In this document: one piece after another, positions 45,318 to 54,788 of the stretch | Layout: each line of letters opens with the position of its first letter | Numbering within the stretch: position 1 is the first letter of the stretch | Source of the DNA: Pseudomonas sp. Irchel 3E20 | Lineage (GTDB): Bacteria > Pseudomonadota > Gammaproteobacteria > Pseudomonadales > Pseudomonadaceae | Direction: 5' to 3' | DNA: 64,000 nt | Assembly (NCBI RefSeq): GCF_900187645.1 | Contig: NZ_FYEE01000001.1 | Location: forward strand, 434,001-498,000 | Program-made: the position numbers and the translations under genes | Notes under the pieces: generated by a model | Seen by the model: only the letters and a program-made list of their open reading frames with translations | Databases searched by the model: none | What the model was told of the DNA's origin: nothing

Positions 45318-45478
45318 GGCCAGGTAAGAGCGCGCGACCTGCACCGGTTGTTCGGTAGGGTTCGTGTTATCGGCTTGAAGTGACTGCTCAGGCACTGACA
45401 GTTGTGCGCCAGGGGGGGAGTGGCGGCGGGACGTTGGGGTTGAAACGAAGACGGTGCTGAAGGTGCTGCGCAGTTAAC

Positions 45479-45507
45479 AAAAAGCCTCCACTTTGGGAGG
45501 CTTTTAA
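45479..45507. terminator. Terminator between the response regulator and the PA3496-family gene
   Basis: AAAAGCCTCC (45480-45489) pairs with GGAGGCTTTT (45496-45505) around ACTTTG. The A- and T-runs allow termination from both sides of this convergent pair. Confidence 0.8.
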
Positions 45508-45510
45508 GGT

Positions 45511-45690
45511 TTAGAGATCAAAGTCGTAATCCGCAAGTTGCCTTTGTAGACGCCGTTCTTCGAGAAGATTGTCGATGGTGCGGCGCTTGCTGAGGTTGGT
45601 CTTGGCGACCTCTACCACGGGTTCGGCATCTTCTACTTCGGTGGCGGTGAAGTCGTCGTCTATGTCGGGTTGTTCTTTACCAGCGCTCAT
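45511..45690 (-). CDS. PA3496-family small protein
   Basis: A 59-residue acidic protein starting MSAGKEQPDIDDDFTATEVE and ending LADYDFDL. A conserved-looking helical C-terminal part KRRTIDNLLEERRLQRQLAD follows a low-complexity acidic N-terminus. It lies 106 bases after nth, as PA3496 lies next to nth (PA3495) in P. aeruginosa; databases label the family a putative envelope integrity or regulatory protein. Its function is unknown to me. No signal peptide or membrane segment is seen. Confidence 0.75.
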   Translation of the reverse strand: MSAGKEQPDIDDDFTATEVEDAEPVVEVAKTNLSKRRTIDNLLEERRLQRQLADYDFDL

Positions 45691-45796
45691 CGGTTAACTC
45701 CAAGCTTGGGCTGCCGTTGGCGCCCCTTATAGCGACAATCCGCTGGCGGGTAAAAAAGATTTTTTCAATCGATTGATAAGCTAACTCTATGGCAGC

Positions 45797-46435
45797 TCAA
45801 TCGTCCGAGTTTTTTTCCTTGTATTCGCACAGGTCTTCGATTCGGCAACTACCACAGCGGGGCTTGCGTGCCTGGCACACGTAGCGCCCATGCAGGATCA
45901 GCCAATGGTGCGAGTCCAGCAGGTACTGTTTGGGCACGAATTTCATCAGTTGTTTTTCCACTTCCACCACGTTCTTGCCCGGCGCCAGGCCGGTGCGGTT
46001 GCTGACGCGGAAGATGTGGGTATCGACGGCCATGGTCAACTGGCGAAATGCGGTGTTGAGCACTACATTCGCGGTCTTGCGGCCGACGCCGGGGAGCGCC
46101 TCCAGCTCTTCACGGGTTTGGGGCACTTCCCCGCCATGGTGCTCGACCAGCAACCGGCAGGTCTCGATGACGTTCTTGGCCTTGCTGTTGTAGAGGCCGA
46201 TGGTCTTGATGTAGTGCGACAGCCCTTCGATCCCCAGGGCATGAATAGCGGCTGGGGTGTTGGCCACCGGGAACAGCTTGGCAGTGGCTTTGTTGACGCC
46301 CACATCGGTGGATTGGGCAGACAGGATTACCGCAATTAGCAACTCAAACGCTGATGAGTAGGCCAGTTCGGTTTTGGGTTGCGGATTGTCTTCGTGGAAT
46401 CGACGGAAAATTTCCAGGCGTTTTGCGGCATTCAT
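45797..46435 (-). CDS. nth: Endonuclease III
   Basis: Base-excision-repair glycosylase/AP lyase for oxidised pyrimidines. The 212 residues have the helix-hairpin-helix LEALPGVGRKTANVVLN with catalytic lysine, the catalytic aspartate in AVDTHIFRV, and the C-terminal [4Fe-4S] loop CQARKPRCGSCRIEDLC. Its start overlaps the rsxE stop (ATGA), making it the last gene of the rsx operon, a linkage common in gammaproteobacteria. Confidence 0.97.
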   Translation of the reverse strand: MNAAKRLEIFRRFHEDNPQPKTELAYSSAFELLIAVILSAQSTDVGVNKATAKLFPVANTPAAIHALGIEGLSHYIKTIGLYNSKAKNVIETCRLLVEHHGGEVPQTREELEALPGVGRKTANVVLNTAFRQLTMAVDTHIFRVSNRTGLAPGKNVVEVEKQLMKFVPKQYLLDSHHWLILHGRYVCQARKPRCGSCRIEDLCEYKEKNSDD

Positions 46436-47049
46436 GGGTAGTCGGATTCCTTGTCTAGACGGTCAGGGCGCGCGCGTCGAGCCCAGGCTTGTCTGGCCGC
46501 GATGAGCAGCCCCAGTAGGATGAAACTGCCGGGTGTGAGCGCAAGTAGATGGGGGCTGGCGGCCGTTACCCAGATCCACAGCGCCCCGCAGTCGTCGATC
46601 GATCCAGCAAGCCACCCCCAGTGATTGCCCAGCGAGCCGCTGCCGAGCAGTTCGCGCACCGCGCCCAGGAAGAGTAGCAAGCAGGCGGGCAGCCCCAACA
46701 GGCGCAGCCTATGGCGCAAGGTATCGTGGATGAAGAAACCGTTCATCTCCAACACCACGCATTGCAACCCGATCAACCCAGGGTAAAACCCCAGGCTGTG
46801 ATGTAGAGGCAAACTGTGCAGTTGCAAGGCCAAGTCGGCACAACCGGTGAAAGTGGCTGCGAGAACGACGCTGGCGGGCAGGCGCAGGCTTTCTGTCAAG
46901 CGTGGGCGTAGCCCTCTCATTGCTACGGCATAGGCCACGACGACTGTCAGCAGCATCAGCCCCCAGCTGAGGGCATTGACCAGGCTGCCAGTAACGCCTA
47001 GCAGTGGCGCCAGGAGCAGGCTGTTGCGCAGCGTCACGGCGTTAGTCAT
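46432..47049 (-). CDS. rsxE: RsxE/RnfE-like membrane subunit, divergent
   Basis: Rnf-Nqr-family integral membrane protein of 205 residues with about six hydrophobic segments. Position between rsxG and nth identifies it. In the canonical LLGLCPLLAVT motif the cysteine is replaced (LLLAPLLGVT, A14), while the second motif keeps a cysteine (LIGLQCVVLEMNGF, C97). In Rnf/Nqr structures two cysteines each from RnfA and RnfE hold an intramembrane iron-sulfur centre, so this site looks broken. Start chosen at MTNAVTLRNS, overlapping rsxG by 8 bases. Confidence 0.85.
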   Translation of the reverse strand: MTNAVTLRNSLLLAPLLGVTGSLVNALSWGLMLLTVVVAYAVAMRGLRPRLTESLRLPASVVLAATFTGCADLALQLHSLPLHHSLGFYPGLIGLQCVVLEMNGFFIHDTLRHRLRLLGLPACLLLFLGAVRELLGSGSLGNHWGWLAGSIDDCGALWIWVTAASPHLLALTPGSFILLGLLIAARQAWARRARPDRLDKESDYP

Positions 47050-47653
47050 GGGCGCCCTCGCCAAGCAGTTGGGCTCTGTGCTCGTCGAAGTAGCGCAATG
47101 CGTCATGCACGGCGCTGACGGTGGCCCGGGAGGTGAGGGTGGCGCCGGCCAATTGGTCGAACTGGCCGTTGTCTTTCTTCAGGGCCCAGGCCGGCTCGGC
47201 CGGGTTGCCAAGGGATTTGCCGGCGAAGCTCGCCAGCCAGGGGTTGGGCGTCAGCGCAATCTGCGCGCCAAGCCCTGGGCTCTCGTTGTGGGCCAGGGGT
47301 TTGATGGCCAGCAATTTGCCGTTCGCGCCGATGGCGATCAGCAGCTGGATCGGGCCGCCGTAACCCTGGACCTGGCTGTGCAAAAGGATCGCGCTGGGTC
47401 GTGCGGCCCGGGTCGCTCGATACCCGGCCAGCAGCCGACTGGTGGCCAGTTGCGGTTCGGCCAGTGCCAGCGGTTGGTCGAGGGGCTGATTGTCGTAGCT
47501 GCCTGGGAGCAGGAGCGAAAGTATTTTCTGGCTTTGCAGGGCTTTTTGCTGGGTGGCGATCAGTGGGGTGGCGAATCGTTGCAGCCACGCAGTGGCCGCG
47601 ATGCCCGAGCCCGCCAGCAGCAATAGAACCAGTACGCCCCGGGCGCGGCTCAT
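47042..47653 (-). CDS. rsxG: RsxG/RnfG-like flavoprotein subunit
   Basis: Periplasm-facing subunit with one N-terminal anchor (about 6-25, VLVLLLLAGSGIAATAWL) and an FMN-binding domain. The covalent FMN-threonine motif is kept as AGATLTS (169-175). GLGAQIALTPNPWLASFAG matches the family core. 203 residues, ATGA overlap with rsxD. Retention of this motif suggests the flavin site is still used. Confidence 0.9.
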   Translation of the reverse strand: MSRARGVLVLLLLAGSGIAATAWLQRFATPLIATQQKALQSQKILSLLLPGSYDNQPLDQPLALAEPQLATSRLLAGYRATRAARPSAILLHSQVQGYGGPIQLLIAIGANGKLLAIKPLAHNESPGLGAQIALTPNPWLASFAGKSLGNPAEPAWALKKDNGQFDQLAGATLTSRATVSAVHDALRYFDEHRAQLLGEGAHD

Positions 47654-48639
47654 GGGGCACTCGCCGGGGCGGGAAAGAGCCGGTCCAGAGCCGGTACGCC
47701 CAGGTTCATCAGCAGCACGGCGAAGGCCAGGCCATCGGGATAGCCGCCCCAGGTGCGGATCACGTAGGTGAGGATGCCGACGCCTGCGCCGAAACATAGC
47801 CGCGCCTTGGCCGTGCGCGGCCCCGACACTGGCTCGGTGACGATAAAAAACGCGCCCAGCACAGTGGCGCCGCTGAGCCAATGAAACAGCGGCGAGCCGT
47901 TGGAGTCCGAGCCTGTGCCGTTCCAGAACAGCAGGCCCATGACGAACAAACCTGCCAGCAGGCCCACCGGCGCATGCCAGGTGATGATCCGTTGTTGCAG
48001 CAAAAACGCGCCACCGGCCAGGAATCCAAGGTTGGCCCATTCGCTGCCTTTGCCGCCCCAATGGCCGAACGCCGGGTTGCTTGCGAACAATTCATCCACC
48101 GTCAGGCTGTTGTTGATACGCAGGCTGTCCAGCACTGTGGCCTGGCTCCAGGCATCGGCCAGCGGCGCACCGAAATCGATGCCGAACACCTGTTGCATTG
48201 CTACCGGTAAGCTCACGCTGGCGAGCCCGGGCCACTGCGTCATGGCATGGGGAAAGCACACCAGCACCAGGGCATAGCCCAGCATGGCCGGGTTGAACGG
48301 GTTTTGGCCGACGCCGCCGTACAGATGCTTGCCAAACAATAAGGCGCAAGCGGTGGCGCTGACCGTCAGCCACCACGGGCAGAAGGCCGGTAGGGCGATT
48401 GCCAGCAGGGCGGCGCTGACCAGGGCACTGCCATCGCTCAGCGCAGGCATGACCGCCCGTCGCCGTAGGCGCAGGATTAGCGCTTCGACCGCCACGGCGG
48501 TGGATGCGGCCAGCAGTAGGTTGATCGCCAGCCCCCAGCCGTACAGCCACAGCAGCACCGCGAGCCCAGGGATGGTCGCCAGTAGCACTCGCTTCATGGC
48601 GTGCTGCAGGCGCGGGTCAGCCGCTTCACGGGGCAACAT
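47650..48639 (-). CDS. rsxD: RsxD/RnfD-like membrane flavoprotein subunit
   Basis: Integral membrane subunit of 329 residues with eight to ten hydrophobic segments. The covalent FMN-threonine motif SGAT (256-259) in [18 protein letters not shown] is intact. [19 protein letters not shown] and [15 protein letters not shown] are family signatures. It overlaps rsxB by 14 bases, which leaves no room for an rsxC gene between them. Confidence 0.93.
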   Translation of the reverse strand: MLPREAADPRLQHAMKRVLLATIPGLAVLLWLYGWGLAINLLLAASTAVAVEALILRLRRRAVMPALSDGSALVSAALLAIALPAFCPWWLTVSATACALLFGKHLYGGVGQNPFNPAMLGYALVLVCFPHAMTQWPGLASVSLPVAMQQVFGIDFGAPLADAWSQATVLDSLRINNSLTVDELFASNPAFGHWGGKGSEWANLGFLAGGAFLLQQRIITWHAPVGLLAGLFVMGLLFWNGTGSDSNGSPLFHWLSGATVLGAFFIVTEPVSGPRTAKARLCFGAGVGILTYVIRTWGGYPDGLAFAVLLMNLGVPALDRLFPAPASAP

Positions 48640-49813
48640 GGTCTTGCACCTGGCGTTCTGCTTGGGTCAATCGCGCTTGGGCCTGGGCCAGTTGCTCGGC
48701 AGAGACGCCGGGTTGGCGTTGCAGTTTGTTCAGGGCGGCGCGGGCGTAGGCCAGTTCGGTTTTCAACTGGCGCAGGTGGCTGTCGATGGGGCGTTTCTCG
48801 GTGCGCTGCAACTGCGGCGCGGGGCGGTCATTCTGGTCTTCGGCTTGGTGCAGGGCATGTTCGGCCTGGCCCAGAGTTTCCCGCAACGCTTGCAGGCGCT
48901 CGGCGGGTGCGCCGTCGGCCTGGGCTTTTTTCAGTTCGGCACGGCGGGTGGCCAGTTGGATCTTGGCTTTTTTCAGTTCGACGTCCCGCGGTGCAGGGGC
49001 GGCGGGCGTGGCCGGTTGTATGTGGGCCAGGGCCAGTTCGGCGGCTTCGAATTGTTGGGCCAGCAGCCTCAGTTGGGTCTGTTGCTCGAAGGTTGGTGGG
49101 TGGCCGAAGGCTTTCAGGGTTTTGTGCAACTGTGCGCGGCTCATGGCCAGGTCGATCTTGGCTTTTTTCAACGCGACGTCGGCGGCCACGGCTTTTTGCG
49201 CGCGCACCCGTTCAATCGCGGCGTGTATCGGGTTGTCAGGCGTTTCGGCCGTGATGGCGGGACCTTTGGCGCGGGCTTGCTTGCGTTCTTCATCACGGCG
49301 CAAACGGGCGTTGCGTTGTTCAAAGCGGCGGCGTGCGTGGTTGCGCTTGGCGCTACGGGCCTGTTGCTCTTGCGGGCTGTGGGCCAGCCCGCCGACGATG
49401 GGTACTACGGTGGTCAAGGGCAGCGGCAGCAGGTCGATGCAGTCCACCGGGCAAGGCGCCACGCACAGGTCGCACCCGGTGCACTCGTCGATGATGACCG
49501 TGTGCATCAGCTTGGCGGCGCCGACAATCGCGTCCACCGGGCAGGCCTGGATGCACTTGGTGCAACCGATACACTCGGCCTCGCGGATGTACGCTACCTG
49601 GGCCGGGGCGCTGCCACGCTCCGGGTCCAGTTGCAGTACTGGCACCTTGAGCAGTTCGGCGAGGGCGGCGATGGTTTCGGCGCCGCCCGGCGGGCACCGG
49701 TTGATGGCCTCGCCCTTGGCGATGCCTTCGGCGTAGGGCTTGCACCCGGGGTGGCCGCATTTGCCGCATTGGGTTTGCGGCAGTAGGGCGTCGATACGTT
49801 GAATCAGGCTCAT
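48626..49813 (-). CDS. rsxB: RsxB/RnfB-like ferredoxin subunit with a long repeat-bearing tail
   Basis: Electron-transfer subunit of 395 residues, about twice the usual length. An Fes domain has C16, C19, C24 and C40; two [4Fe-4S] motifs follow (C81/84/87/91 and C111/114/117/121). The N-terminal membrane helix of canonical RnfB is missing: the protein starts directly at [20 protein letters not shown]. Residues 147-395 form a charged helical tail with three related repeats of about 24 residues ([15 protein letters not shown] near 215, [15 protein letters not shown] near 280, [15 protein letters not shown] near 347). [15 protein letters not shown] (194-208) resembles RnfC tails. Confidence 0.92.
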   Translation of the reverse strand: MSLIQRIDALLPQTQCGKCGHPGCKPYAEGIAKGEAINRCPPGGAETIAALAELLKVPVLQLDPERGSAPAQVAYIREAECIGCTKCIQACPVDAIVGAAKLMHTVIIDECTGCDLCVAPCPVDCIDLLPLPLTTVVPIVGGLAHSPQEQQARSAKRNHARRRFEQRNARLRRDEERKQARAKGPAITAETPDNPIHAAIERVRAQKAVAADVALKKAKIDLAMSRAQLHKTLKAFGHPPTFEQQTQLRLLAQQFEAAELALAHIQPATPAAPAPRDVELKKAKIQLATRRAELKKAQADGAPAERLQALRETLGQAEHALHQAEDQNDRPAPQLQRTEKRPIDSHLRQLKTELAYARAALNKLQRQPGVSAEQLAQAQARLTQAERQVQDHVAP

Positions 49814-50382
49814 GGGTTGAACAGTCCGGTAAAACCGAGAAACGCCACGCCGATCAATCCGGCGCTAATCAGCTCGATCGGCAGGCCACGAAAGGGCAGG
49901 GCGATATCGTTGTCTCGGGTGCGCTGGCGTAAATCATCGAACAGGCTTAATACCAGCCAAAAGCCCAAGCCGCCACCCAGGCCCAGCGCCAGTGTTGCGC
50001 CGAGCCCGCGCTCTGCCTGGCTGCCCAGCAAACCTGCGCCCAGTATCGCCGCATTGCCCAGCAACAGCGGCCAGAGCCCGGCAAGCGGTAGCCGTGGTAA
50101 CACCCGCGCCAGCAGCTTCAGTACCGGGCCGATCAGGCCGACGGCCAACGCCAGCAAGACAAACAGGCGCAACCCGGTCAGGCCCAGGGGGTGCAGCAGC
50201 CATTCATACAGCAGGTGCCCGAGCAGGGCGTTGCTCAGCATCAGGCAAGTGGTGGCCAGGCCTAGGGCATGGATGCGCAGGCGATCGGCGTCGGCCAGCA
50301 GCGTGTCGCTGCCCAGCGGCCAATGCAGGATGAGGTTGTTAATCAGGGCAGCGCTGGCAAGCGTGAACAGGAGGTCGGTCAT
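49810..50382 (-). CDS. rsxA: RsxA/RnfA-like membrane subunit, divergent
   Basis: Rnf-Nqr-family integral membrane protein of 190 residues with six hydrophobic segments; first gene of the operon. The N-terminal [16 protein letters not shown] aligns with canonical VNNFVLVKFLGLCPF but has aspartate (D26) for the cysteine. [14 protein letters not shown] replaces TTNCAVLG, with A111 for the second cysteine. The C-terminal [20 protein letters not shown], then GFTGL, is well conserved. The iron-sulfur ligands expected of RnfA are therefore absent. Confidence 0.85.
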   Translation of the reverse strand: MTDLLFTLASAALINNLILHWPLGSDTLLADADRLRIHALGLATTCLMLSNALLGHLLYEWLLHPLGLTGLRLFVLLALAVGLIGPVLKLLARVLPRLPLAGLWPLLLGNAAILGAGLLGSQAERGLGATLALGLGGGLGFWLVLSLFDDLRQRTRDNDIALPFRGLPIELISAGLIGVAFLGFTGLFNP

Positions 50383-50448
50383 GGTGGTGCCGGGTTGGGC
50401 GAGCGGATTGCCTCAAGCCTAGGGCAAGCGGGCAGGGCCGGCCAGATA

Positions 50449-50485
50449 AGAAAATCCCACGGCCACCGGCAAGTGGTCGTGGGAT
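50449..50485 (-). terminator. Terminator after metG (minus strand)
   Basis: ATCCCACGGCCAC and GTGGTCGTGGGAT form a 13-bp stem with one G-T pair and a 6-nt loop. On the minus strand it is followed by TTTTCTT. It separates metG from rsxA, so rsxA probably has its own promoter. Confidence 0.75.
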
Positions 50486-50502
50486 CGGGCCTGCGCGGTG
50501 CG

Positions 50503-52551
50503 TTACTTGATGCGCTGGCCTGGCTTGGCGCCGCTATCAGGGCTGAGCAGGTAGATTTCTTCGCCGCCAGGGCCGGCAGCCATCACCATGCCTTCAGAGA
50601 CGCCGAAGCGCATTTTGCGCGGCTTGAGGTTGGCGATCATCATGGTCAGGCGCCCTTCGAGCTTGGCCGGGTCTGGGTAAGCGCTCTTGATGCCCGAGAA
50701 CACATTGCGTTGCTCGTCACCGATGTCCAGGGTCAGGCGCAGCAGTTTGTCGGCGCCTTCCACGGCTTCGGCCTTGAGGATCAGGGCCACGCGCAGGTCA
50801 ACGGCGGCAAAGGCGTCGAAGTCGATCTCGGCAGACAGCGGGTCCTTGGCCAGTTCGCCGTTGCCTTGTGGGGCAGCGCCGGTGTCGGTCTGGCTGGCGA
50901 CCAGGTCTTCTTTGGACGCATCGGTCATCGCCTGAACCTTTACCGGGTCGATGCGGGTCATCAACGGCTTGAACTCGTTGAGCTGATGGTTGCTCAGCAA
51001 GGTGGTGTGGTCGTCCCAGGTCAGCGGCGGCACGTTGAGGAACGCCTCGGCGTCGGCGGCCAGCAGCGGCAGCACAGGTTTGAGGAAGATCACCAGTTGG
51101 CGGAACAGGTTGATGCCCAGCGCGCAGATGGCCTGGACTTCATCCTGCTTGCCTTCCTGTTTGTTCAGCGACCACGGCGCTTTGTCGGCGATCCAGGCGT
51201 TGGCGCGGTCGGCCAGGGCCATGGTTTCGCGCATGGCGCGGGCAAAGTCGCGGGCTTCATAGGCCTCGGCAATGCTTGGCGCAGCGCTAAGAAAGGCTTC
51301 GGTCAGTTCCGGCGCGGCATTGCCTGCCACCAGCACGCCGGCATTGCCCTTGTGGATAAAACCTGCGCAACGGCTGGCGATGTTGACGACCTTGCCCACC
51401 AGGTCGGAGTTGACCTTCTGCACGAAGTCTTCGAGGTTCAGGTCCAGGTCGTCCACACCACGGCCCAGCTTGGAGGCGTAGTAGTAGCGCAGGTATTCCG
51501 GCGCGAGGTGGTCAAGGTAGGTTCGGGCCTTGATGAAGGTGCCGCGGGACTTGGACATCTTCTGGCCGTTGACGGTCAGGTAGCCGTGCACGTTGATTGC
51601 GGTCGGCTTGCGGTAGCCGGCGCCTTCGAGCATGGCGGGCCAGAACAGCGCGTGGAAGTTGACGATGTCCTTGCCGATGAAGTGATACAGCTCGGCGGTG
51701 GAGTCCTTGCCCCAGAACGCGTCGAACTCCAGCTCCGGGCGGCGTGCGCAGAGGTTCTTGAAGCTGGCCATGTAGCCGATGGGCGCGTCCAGCCACACGT
51801 AGAAGTATTTGCCTGGCTCATCCGGGATCTCGAAACCGAAGTACGGCGCATCGCGGGAGATGTCCCACTGCTGCAGGCCGGCGTCGAGCCACTCAGCGAG
51901 CTTGTTGGCCACGGCTTCCTGCAGGGTGCCGCTGCGGGTCCAGGCTTGCAGCATGTCCTGGAAGTCCGGCAGCTTGAAGAAGAAATGCTGGGAGTCCCTG
52001 AGCACCGGGGTGGCGCCGGAAATCGCCGATTTCGGGTCCTTGAGGTCAGTGGGCGCGTAAGTGGCGCCGCATTTTTCGCAGTTGTCGCCGTACTGGTCTT
52101 CGGTGCCGCATTTGGGGCAGGTGCCCTTGATGAAGCGGTCGGCCAGGAACATTTTCTTTTCCGGGTCGAAATACTGGGTGATCGAGCGCGTGGCAATGTG
52201 CCCGGCATCACGCAGCTTGAGGTAGATCTGGCTCGACAGCTCACGGTTTTCTTCGGCGTGAGTGGAGTGGAAATTGTCGAAGTCCACCAGGAAGTCGGCG
52301 AAGTCGCCGCTGTGCTCGGCTTGCACGTTGGCGATCAGTTGTTCCGGGGTGATGCCTTCTTTTTCTGCGCGCAACATGATGGCCGAGCCGTGGGCGTCGT
52401 CTGCGCAGACGTAGATGCATTGATTGCCGCGTTGCTTCTGGAAGCGCACCCACATGTCGGTCTGGATGTACTCAAGCATGTGGCCAAGGTGGATGGAACC
52501 ATTGGCATAGGGCAGGGCGCTGGTGACGAGGATCTTGCGTGGCTCGGACAT
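50503..52551 (-). CDS. metG: Methionyl-tRNA synthetase
   Basis: Charges initiator and elongator tRNA-Met. The 682 residues have the class I HIGH motif as HLGH (21-24), the zinc knuckle [23 protein letters not shown] near residue 330 and a C-terminal EMAP/tRNA-binding OB domain (about 575-682), the long dimeric form. A -10-like TATAGT lies upstream on the minus strand (52586-52591). Confidence 0.97.
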   Translation of the reverse strand: MSEPRKILVTSALPYANGSIHLGHMLEYIQTDMWVRFQKQRGNQCIYVCADDAHGSAIMLRAEKEGITPEQLIANVQAEHSGDFADFLVDFDNFHSTHAEENRELSSQIYLKLRDAGHIATRSITQYFDPEKKMFLADRFIKGTCPKCGTEDQYGDNCEKCGATYAPTDLKDPKSAISGATPVLRDSQHFFFKLPDFQDMLQAWTRSGTLQEAVANKLAEWLDAGLQQWDISRDAPYFGFEIPDEPGKYFYVWLDAPIGYMASFKNLCARRPELEFDAFWGKDSTAELYHFIGKDIVNFHALFWPAMLEGAGYRKPTAINVHGYLTVNGQKMSKSRGTFIKARTYLDHLAPEYLRYYYASKLGRGVDDLDLNLEDFVQKVNSDLVGKVVNIASRCAGFIHKGNAGVLVAGNAAPELTEAFLSAAPSIAEAYEARDFARAMRETMALADRANAWIADKAPWSLNKQEGKQDEVQAICALGINLFRQLVIFLKPVLPLLAADAEAFLNVPPLTWDDHTTLLSNHQLNEFKPLMTRIDPVKVQAMTDASKEDLVASQTDTGAAPQGNGELAKDPLSAEIDFDAFAAVDLRVALILKAEAVEGADKLLRLTLDIGDEQRNVFSGIKSAYPDPAKLEGRLTMMIANLKPRKMRFGVSEGMVMAAGPGGEEIYLLSPDSGAKPGQRIK

Positions 52552-52723
52552 GGGGCTCGGCTACTTGATGAAACGGAGGTCGGCCACTATAAAGCGCCGG
52601 CGCAGTTTTTTCACCCTGTCTGCGGCGTTGCGTGGCGGGTGCGGCGCCCGGGCATGTCCGCCATGGCGCTTAAACGGGTAGGATAGCCACCTGATTTTCC
52701 CTGTCCCGCTATCGGAGTAACCC

Positions 52724-53818
52724 ATGAGCGCCGTCAATCGCGCAGCGGTGGAAGCCGTCCTTCGCCAATACACCGACCCCTATCTGAACCAGGACCCGGT
52801 CAGCGCCGGGTGTGTACGCAGCATCGAGATCGAGGGGGACCGGGTCAGCGTCAAGCTCGAAATCGGCTACGCCGCCGGCCTGTTCAAGAGTGGCTGGGCG
52901 CAGTTGCTGCAGTTGGCCATCGAACAACTCGAGGGCGTGCTGACGGCGCGGGTCGAAGTCAACAGCGTGATCGCCGCGCACAAGGCGCAGGCGCAGATCC
53001 CGGGCCTGGCCAACGTGAAGAACGTGGTGGCCGTGGCCTCCGGCAAGGGCGGCGTGGGCAAGTCCACCACCGCCGCCAACCTGGCGCTGGCCCTGGCCCG
53101 CGAGGGCGCCCGGGTGGGCATTCTCGATGCCGATATTTACGGCCCGAGCCAGGGCATCATGTTCGGCATTGCCGAAGGCACCCGCCCGAAAATCAAGGAC
53201 CAGAAGTGGTTTGTGCCGATTGAGGCCCATGGTGTCGAAGTCATGTCCATGGCCTTCCTGACCGATGAGAACACGCCCATGGTGTGGCGCGGGCCGATGG
53301 TTTCCGGCGCGTTGCTGCAACTGGTGACGCAAACCGCCTGGGGCGACCTGGACTACCTGGTGATCGACATGCCGCCAGGCACCGGCGATATCCAACTGAC
53401 CCTGGCGCAGAAAGTCCCGGTGGCCGGTGCGGTAATCGTCACCACCCCCCAGGACCTGGCGCTGCTGGATGCGCGCAAAGGCGTGGAAATGTTCCGCAAG
53501 GTCCACATCCCGGTACTGGGCGTGGTGGAAAACATGGCCGTGCACATCTGCTCCAATTGCGGGCACGCCGAGCATCTGTTCGGTGAGGGTGGTGGCGAGA
53601 AACTGGCCACGCAGTTTGGCGTTGAGCTGTTGGCGTCGTTGCCGCTGTCGATGCTGATCCGCGAGCAGGCCGATGCGGGCAAGCCGACGGTGATTGCCGA
53701 GCCGGACAGCCAGATCGCCATGGTCTACCAGGAACTGGCCCGCCAGGTTGGTGCGCGGATTGTGCTGCAGGAAGCCGCATCGCCGGCGATGCCGAACATC
53801 ACCATCAGCGACGATTGA
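52724..53818 (+). CDS. apbC: Fe-S cluster carrier ApbC/Mrp
   Basis: P-loop ATPase that binds and delivers [4Fe-4S] clusters. The 364 residues have an N-terminal MIP18-like domain (about 5-85), the deviant Walker A SGKGGVGKSTT (106-116) and the cluster-binding CxxC at C276 and C279 (CSNCGH). It is divergent from metG as in most gammaproteobacteria, and near the Fe-S proteins RsxB and Nth. TAGGAT at 52679 is a possible -10. Confidence 0.95.
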   Translation: MSAVNRAAVEAVLRQYTDPYLNQDPVSAGCVRSIEIEGDRVSVKLEIGYAAGLFKSGWAQLLQLAIEQLEGVLTARVEVNSVIAAHKAQAQIPGLANVKNVVAVASGKGGVGKSTTAANLALALAREGARVGILDADIYGPSQGIMFGIAEGTRPKIKDQKWFVPIEAHGVEVMSMAFLTDENTPMVWRGPMVSGALLQLVTQTAWGDLDYLVIDMPPGTGDIQLTLAQKVPVAGAVIVTTPQDLALLDARKGVEMFRKVHIPVLGVVENMAVHICSNCGHAEHLFGEGGGEKLATQFGVELLASLPLSMLIREQADAGKPTVIAEPDSQIAMVYQELARQVGARIVLQEAASPAMPNITISDD

Positions 53819-53828
53819 GATTCAAACC

Positions 53829-53854
53829 TGTGGGAGCGGGAGTTCGCTCCCACA
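53829..53854. repeat. REP-type hairpin between apbC and the SDR gene
   Basis: TGTGGGAGCG and CGCTCCCACA form a perfect 10-bp stem around GGAGTT. The left arm is the core of Pseudomonas REPs. It sits between two convergent genes and may end both transcripts, although neither side has a proper U-tract. Confidence 0.65.
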
Positions 53855-53869
53855 TGAGTGTGGCGGCGC

Positions 53870-54628
53870 CTAGAGGCGCAAGCCGCCATCCAACTCCAGG
53901 ATGCGCCCGGTGTAGTAGTCGTTTTCGAAGATGTACGCCGCCGAATGGGCGATTTCATCGGGCTTGCCCATGCGCTTGAGGGGGATGCCCGAGGTCATTT
54001 TCTCCAGGGCTTCGGGCTTCATGCCCAGGGTCATTTCGGTTTCGATAAAGCCCGGTGCGATGCCGGCCACACGGATGCCGTAGCGTGCCAGTTCCTTGGC
54101 CCAGGTCACGGTGGCTGCGGCGACGCCCGCCTTGGCCGCGGAATAGTTAGTCTGGCCGACGTTGCCGGCGCGGGAGATCGACGAAATGTTGATGATCGCG
54201 CCGCTGTTCTTCAGTTCGACCATTTTCGCCGCCACTTCCCGGGTGCACAGGAACACGCCGGTCAGGTTGACGTCGATCACCGCTTGCCATTGGGCCAGGC
54301 TCATCTTGGTCATTTCGCCGTCCTTGACCTTGAGCAGCAGGCCATCTCGCAGGATGCCGGCATTGTTAATCAAACCGTGAATCGCACCGAAATCCGCCGC
54401 GACTTGAGCGACCATGTGGCCCACCTGTTCTTCGTCGGCAACGTTGCACAGGTAGGCGCGGGCTTGGGCGCCGGCGGCCTGGCACGCCTGGACGGCGTCA
54501 TCGAGTTTGGCCTGATTCAAATCCACCAAGGCCAGCTTCGCGCCTTTGGCAGCGAAATACTCGGCCATGGCCCGGCCCAAACCCTGGCAACCGCCGGTGA
54601 TAATGATTACTTTGTCAGTGAGTTGCAT
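53870..54628 (-). CDS. Short-chain dehydrogenase/reductase, FabG-like
   Basis: NAD(P)-dependent oxidoreductase of 252 residues. The cofactor motif TGGCQGLG is at 11-18, NNAGI in the middle, serine in NISSISRAG, and the catalytic YSAAK near residue 162. It resembles FabG, but fatty-acid FabG is normally in the fabD-acpP cluster, so this is probably a specialised SDR; the substrate is unknown. The second of two close ATGs is chosen for GGGG spacing; the first (54634) adds two residues. Equivalent to PA4389 by gene order. Confidence 0.88.
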   Translation of the reverse strand: MQLTDKVIIITGGCQGLGRAMAEYFAAKGAKLALVDLNQAKLDDAVQACQAAGAQARAYLCNVADEEQVGHMVAQVAADFGAIHGLINNAGILRDGLLLKVKDGEMTKMSLAQWQAVIDVNLTGVFLCTREVAAKMVELKNSGAIINISSISRAGNVGQTNYSAAKAGVAAATVTWAKELARYGIRVAGIAPGFIETEMTLGMKPEALEKMTSGIPLKRMGKPDEIAHSAAYIFENDYYTGRILELDGGLRL

Positions 54629-54788
54629 TCGCATGCCCCGTTGGCAGGTCTGAGTGGTTTCCTAATCCAGGGCCATCCTGCGTGCCTGTGCGGCTTGGCT
54701 GCAGATGAGAATTGCCCTGCTGGCGACACTGGAACCGCTATCCGGTCGCCCGTCCGTTTTCGACGGTTTCTATATAAGGAGTCATAAG

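Noticed and set aside
43114..45700. A multi-gene defence or mobile island
   Set aside because: Only one AT-rich gene is present, with no integrase, transposase, tRNA attachment site or second accessory gene.
50269..52686. An 805-codon open frame on the plus strand over rsxA and metG
   Set aside because: Antisense shadow of metG, whose motifs (HLGH, KMSKS, zinc knuckle) are all intact.
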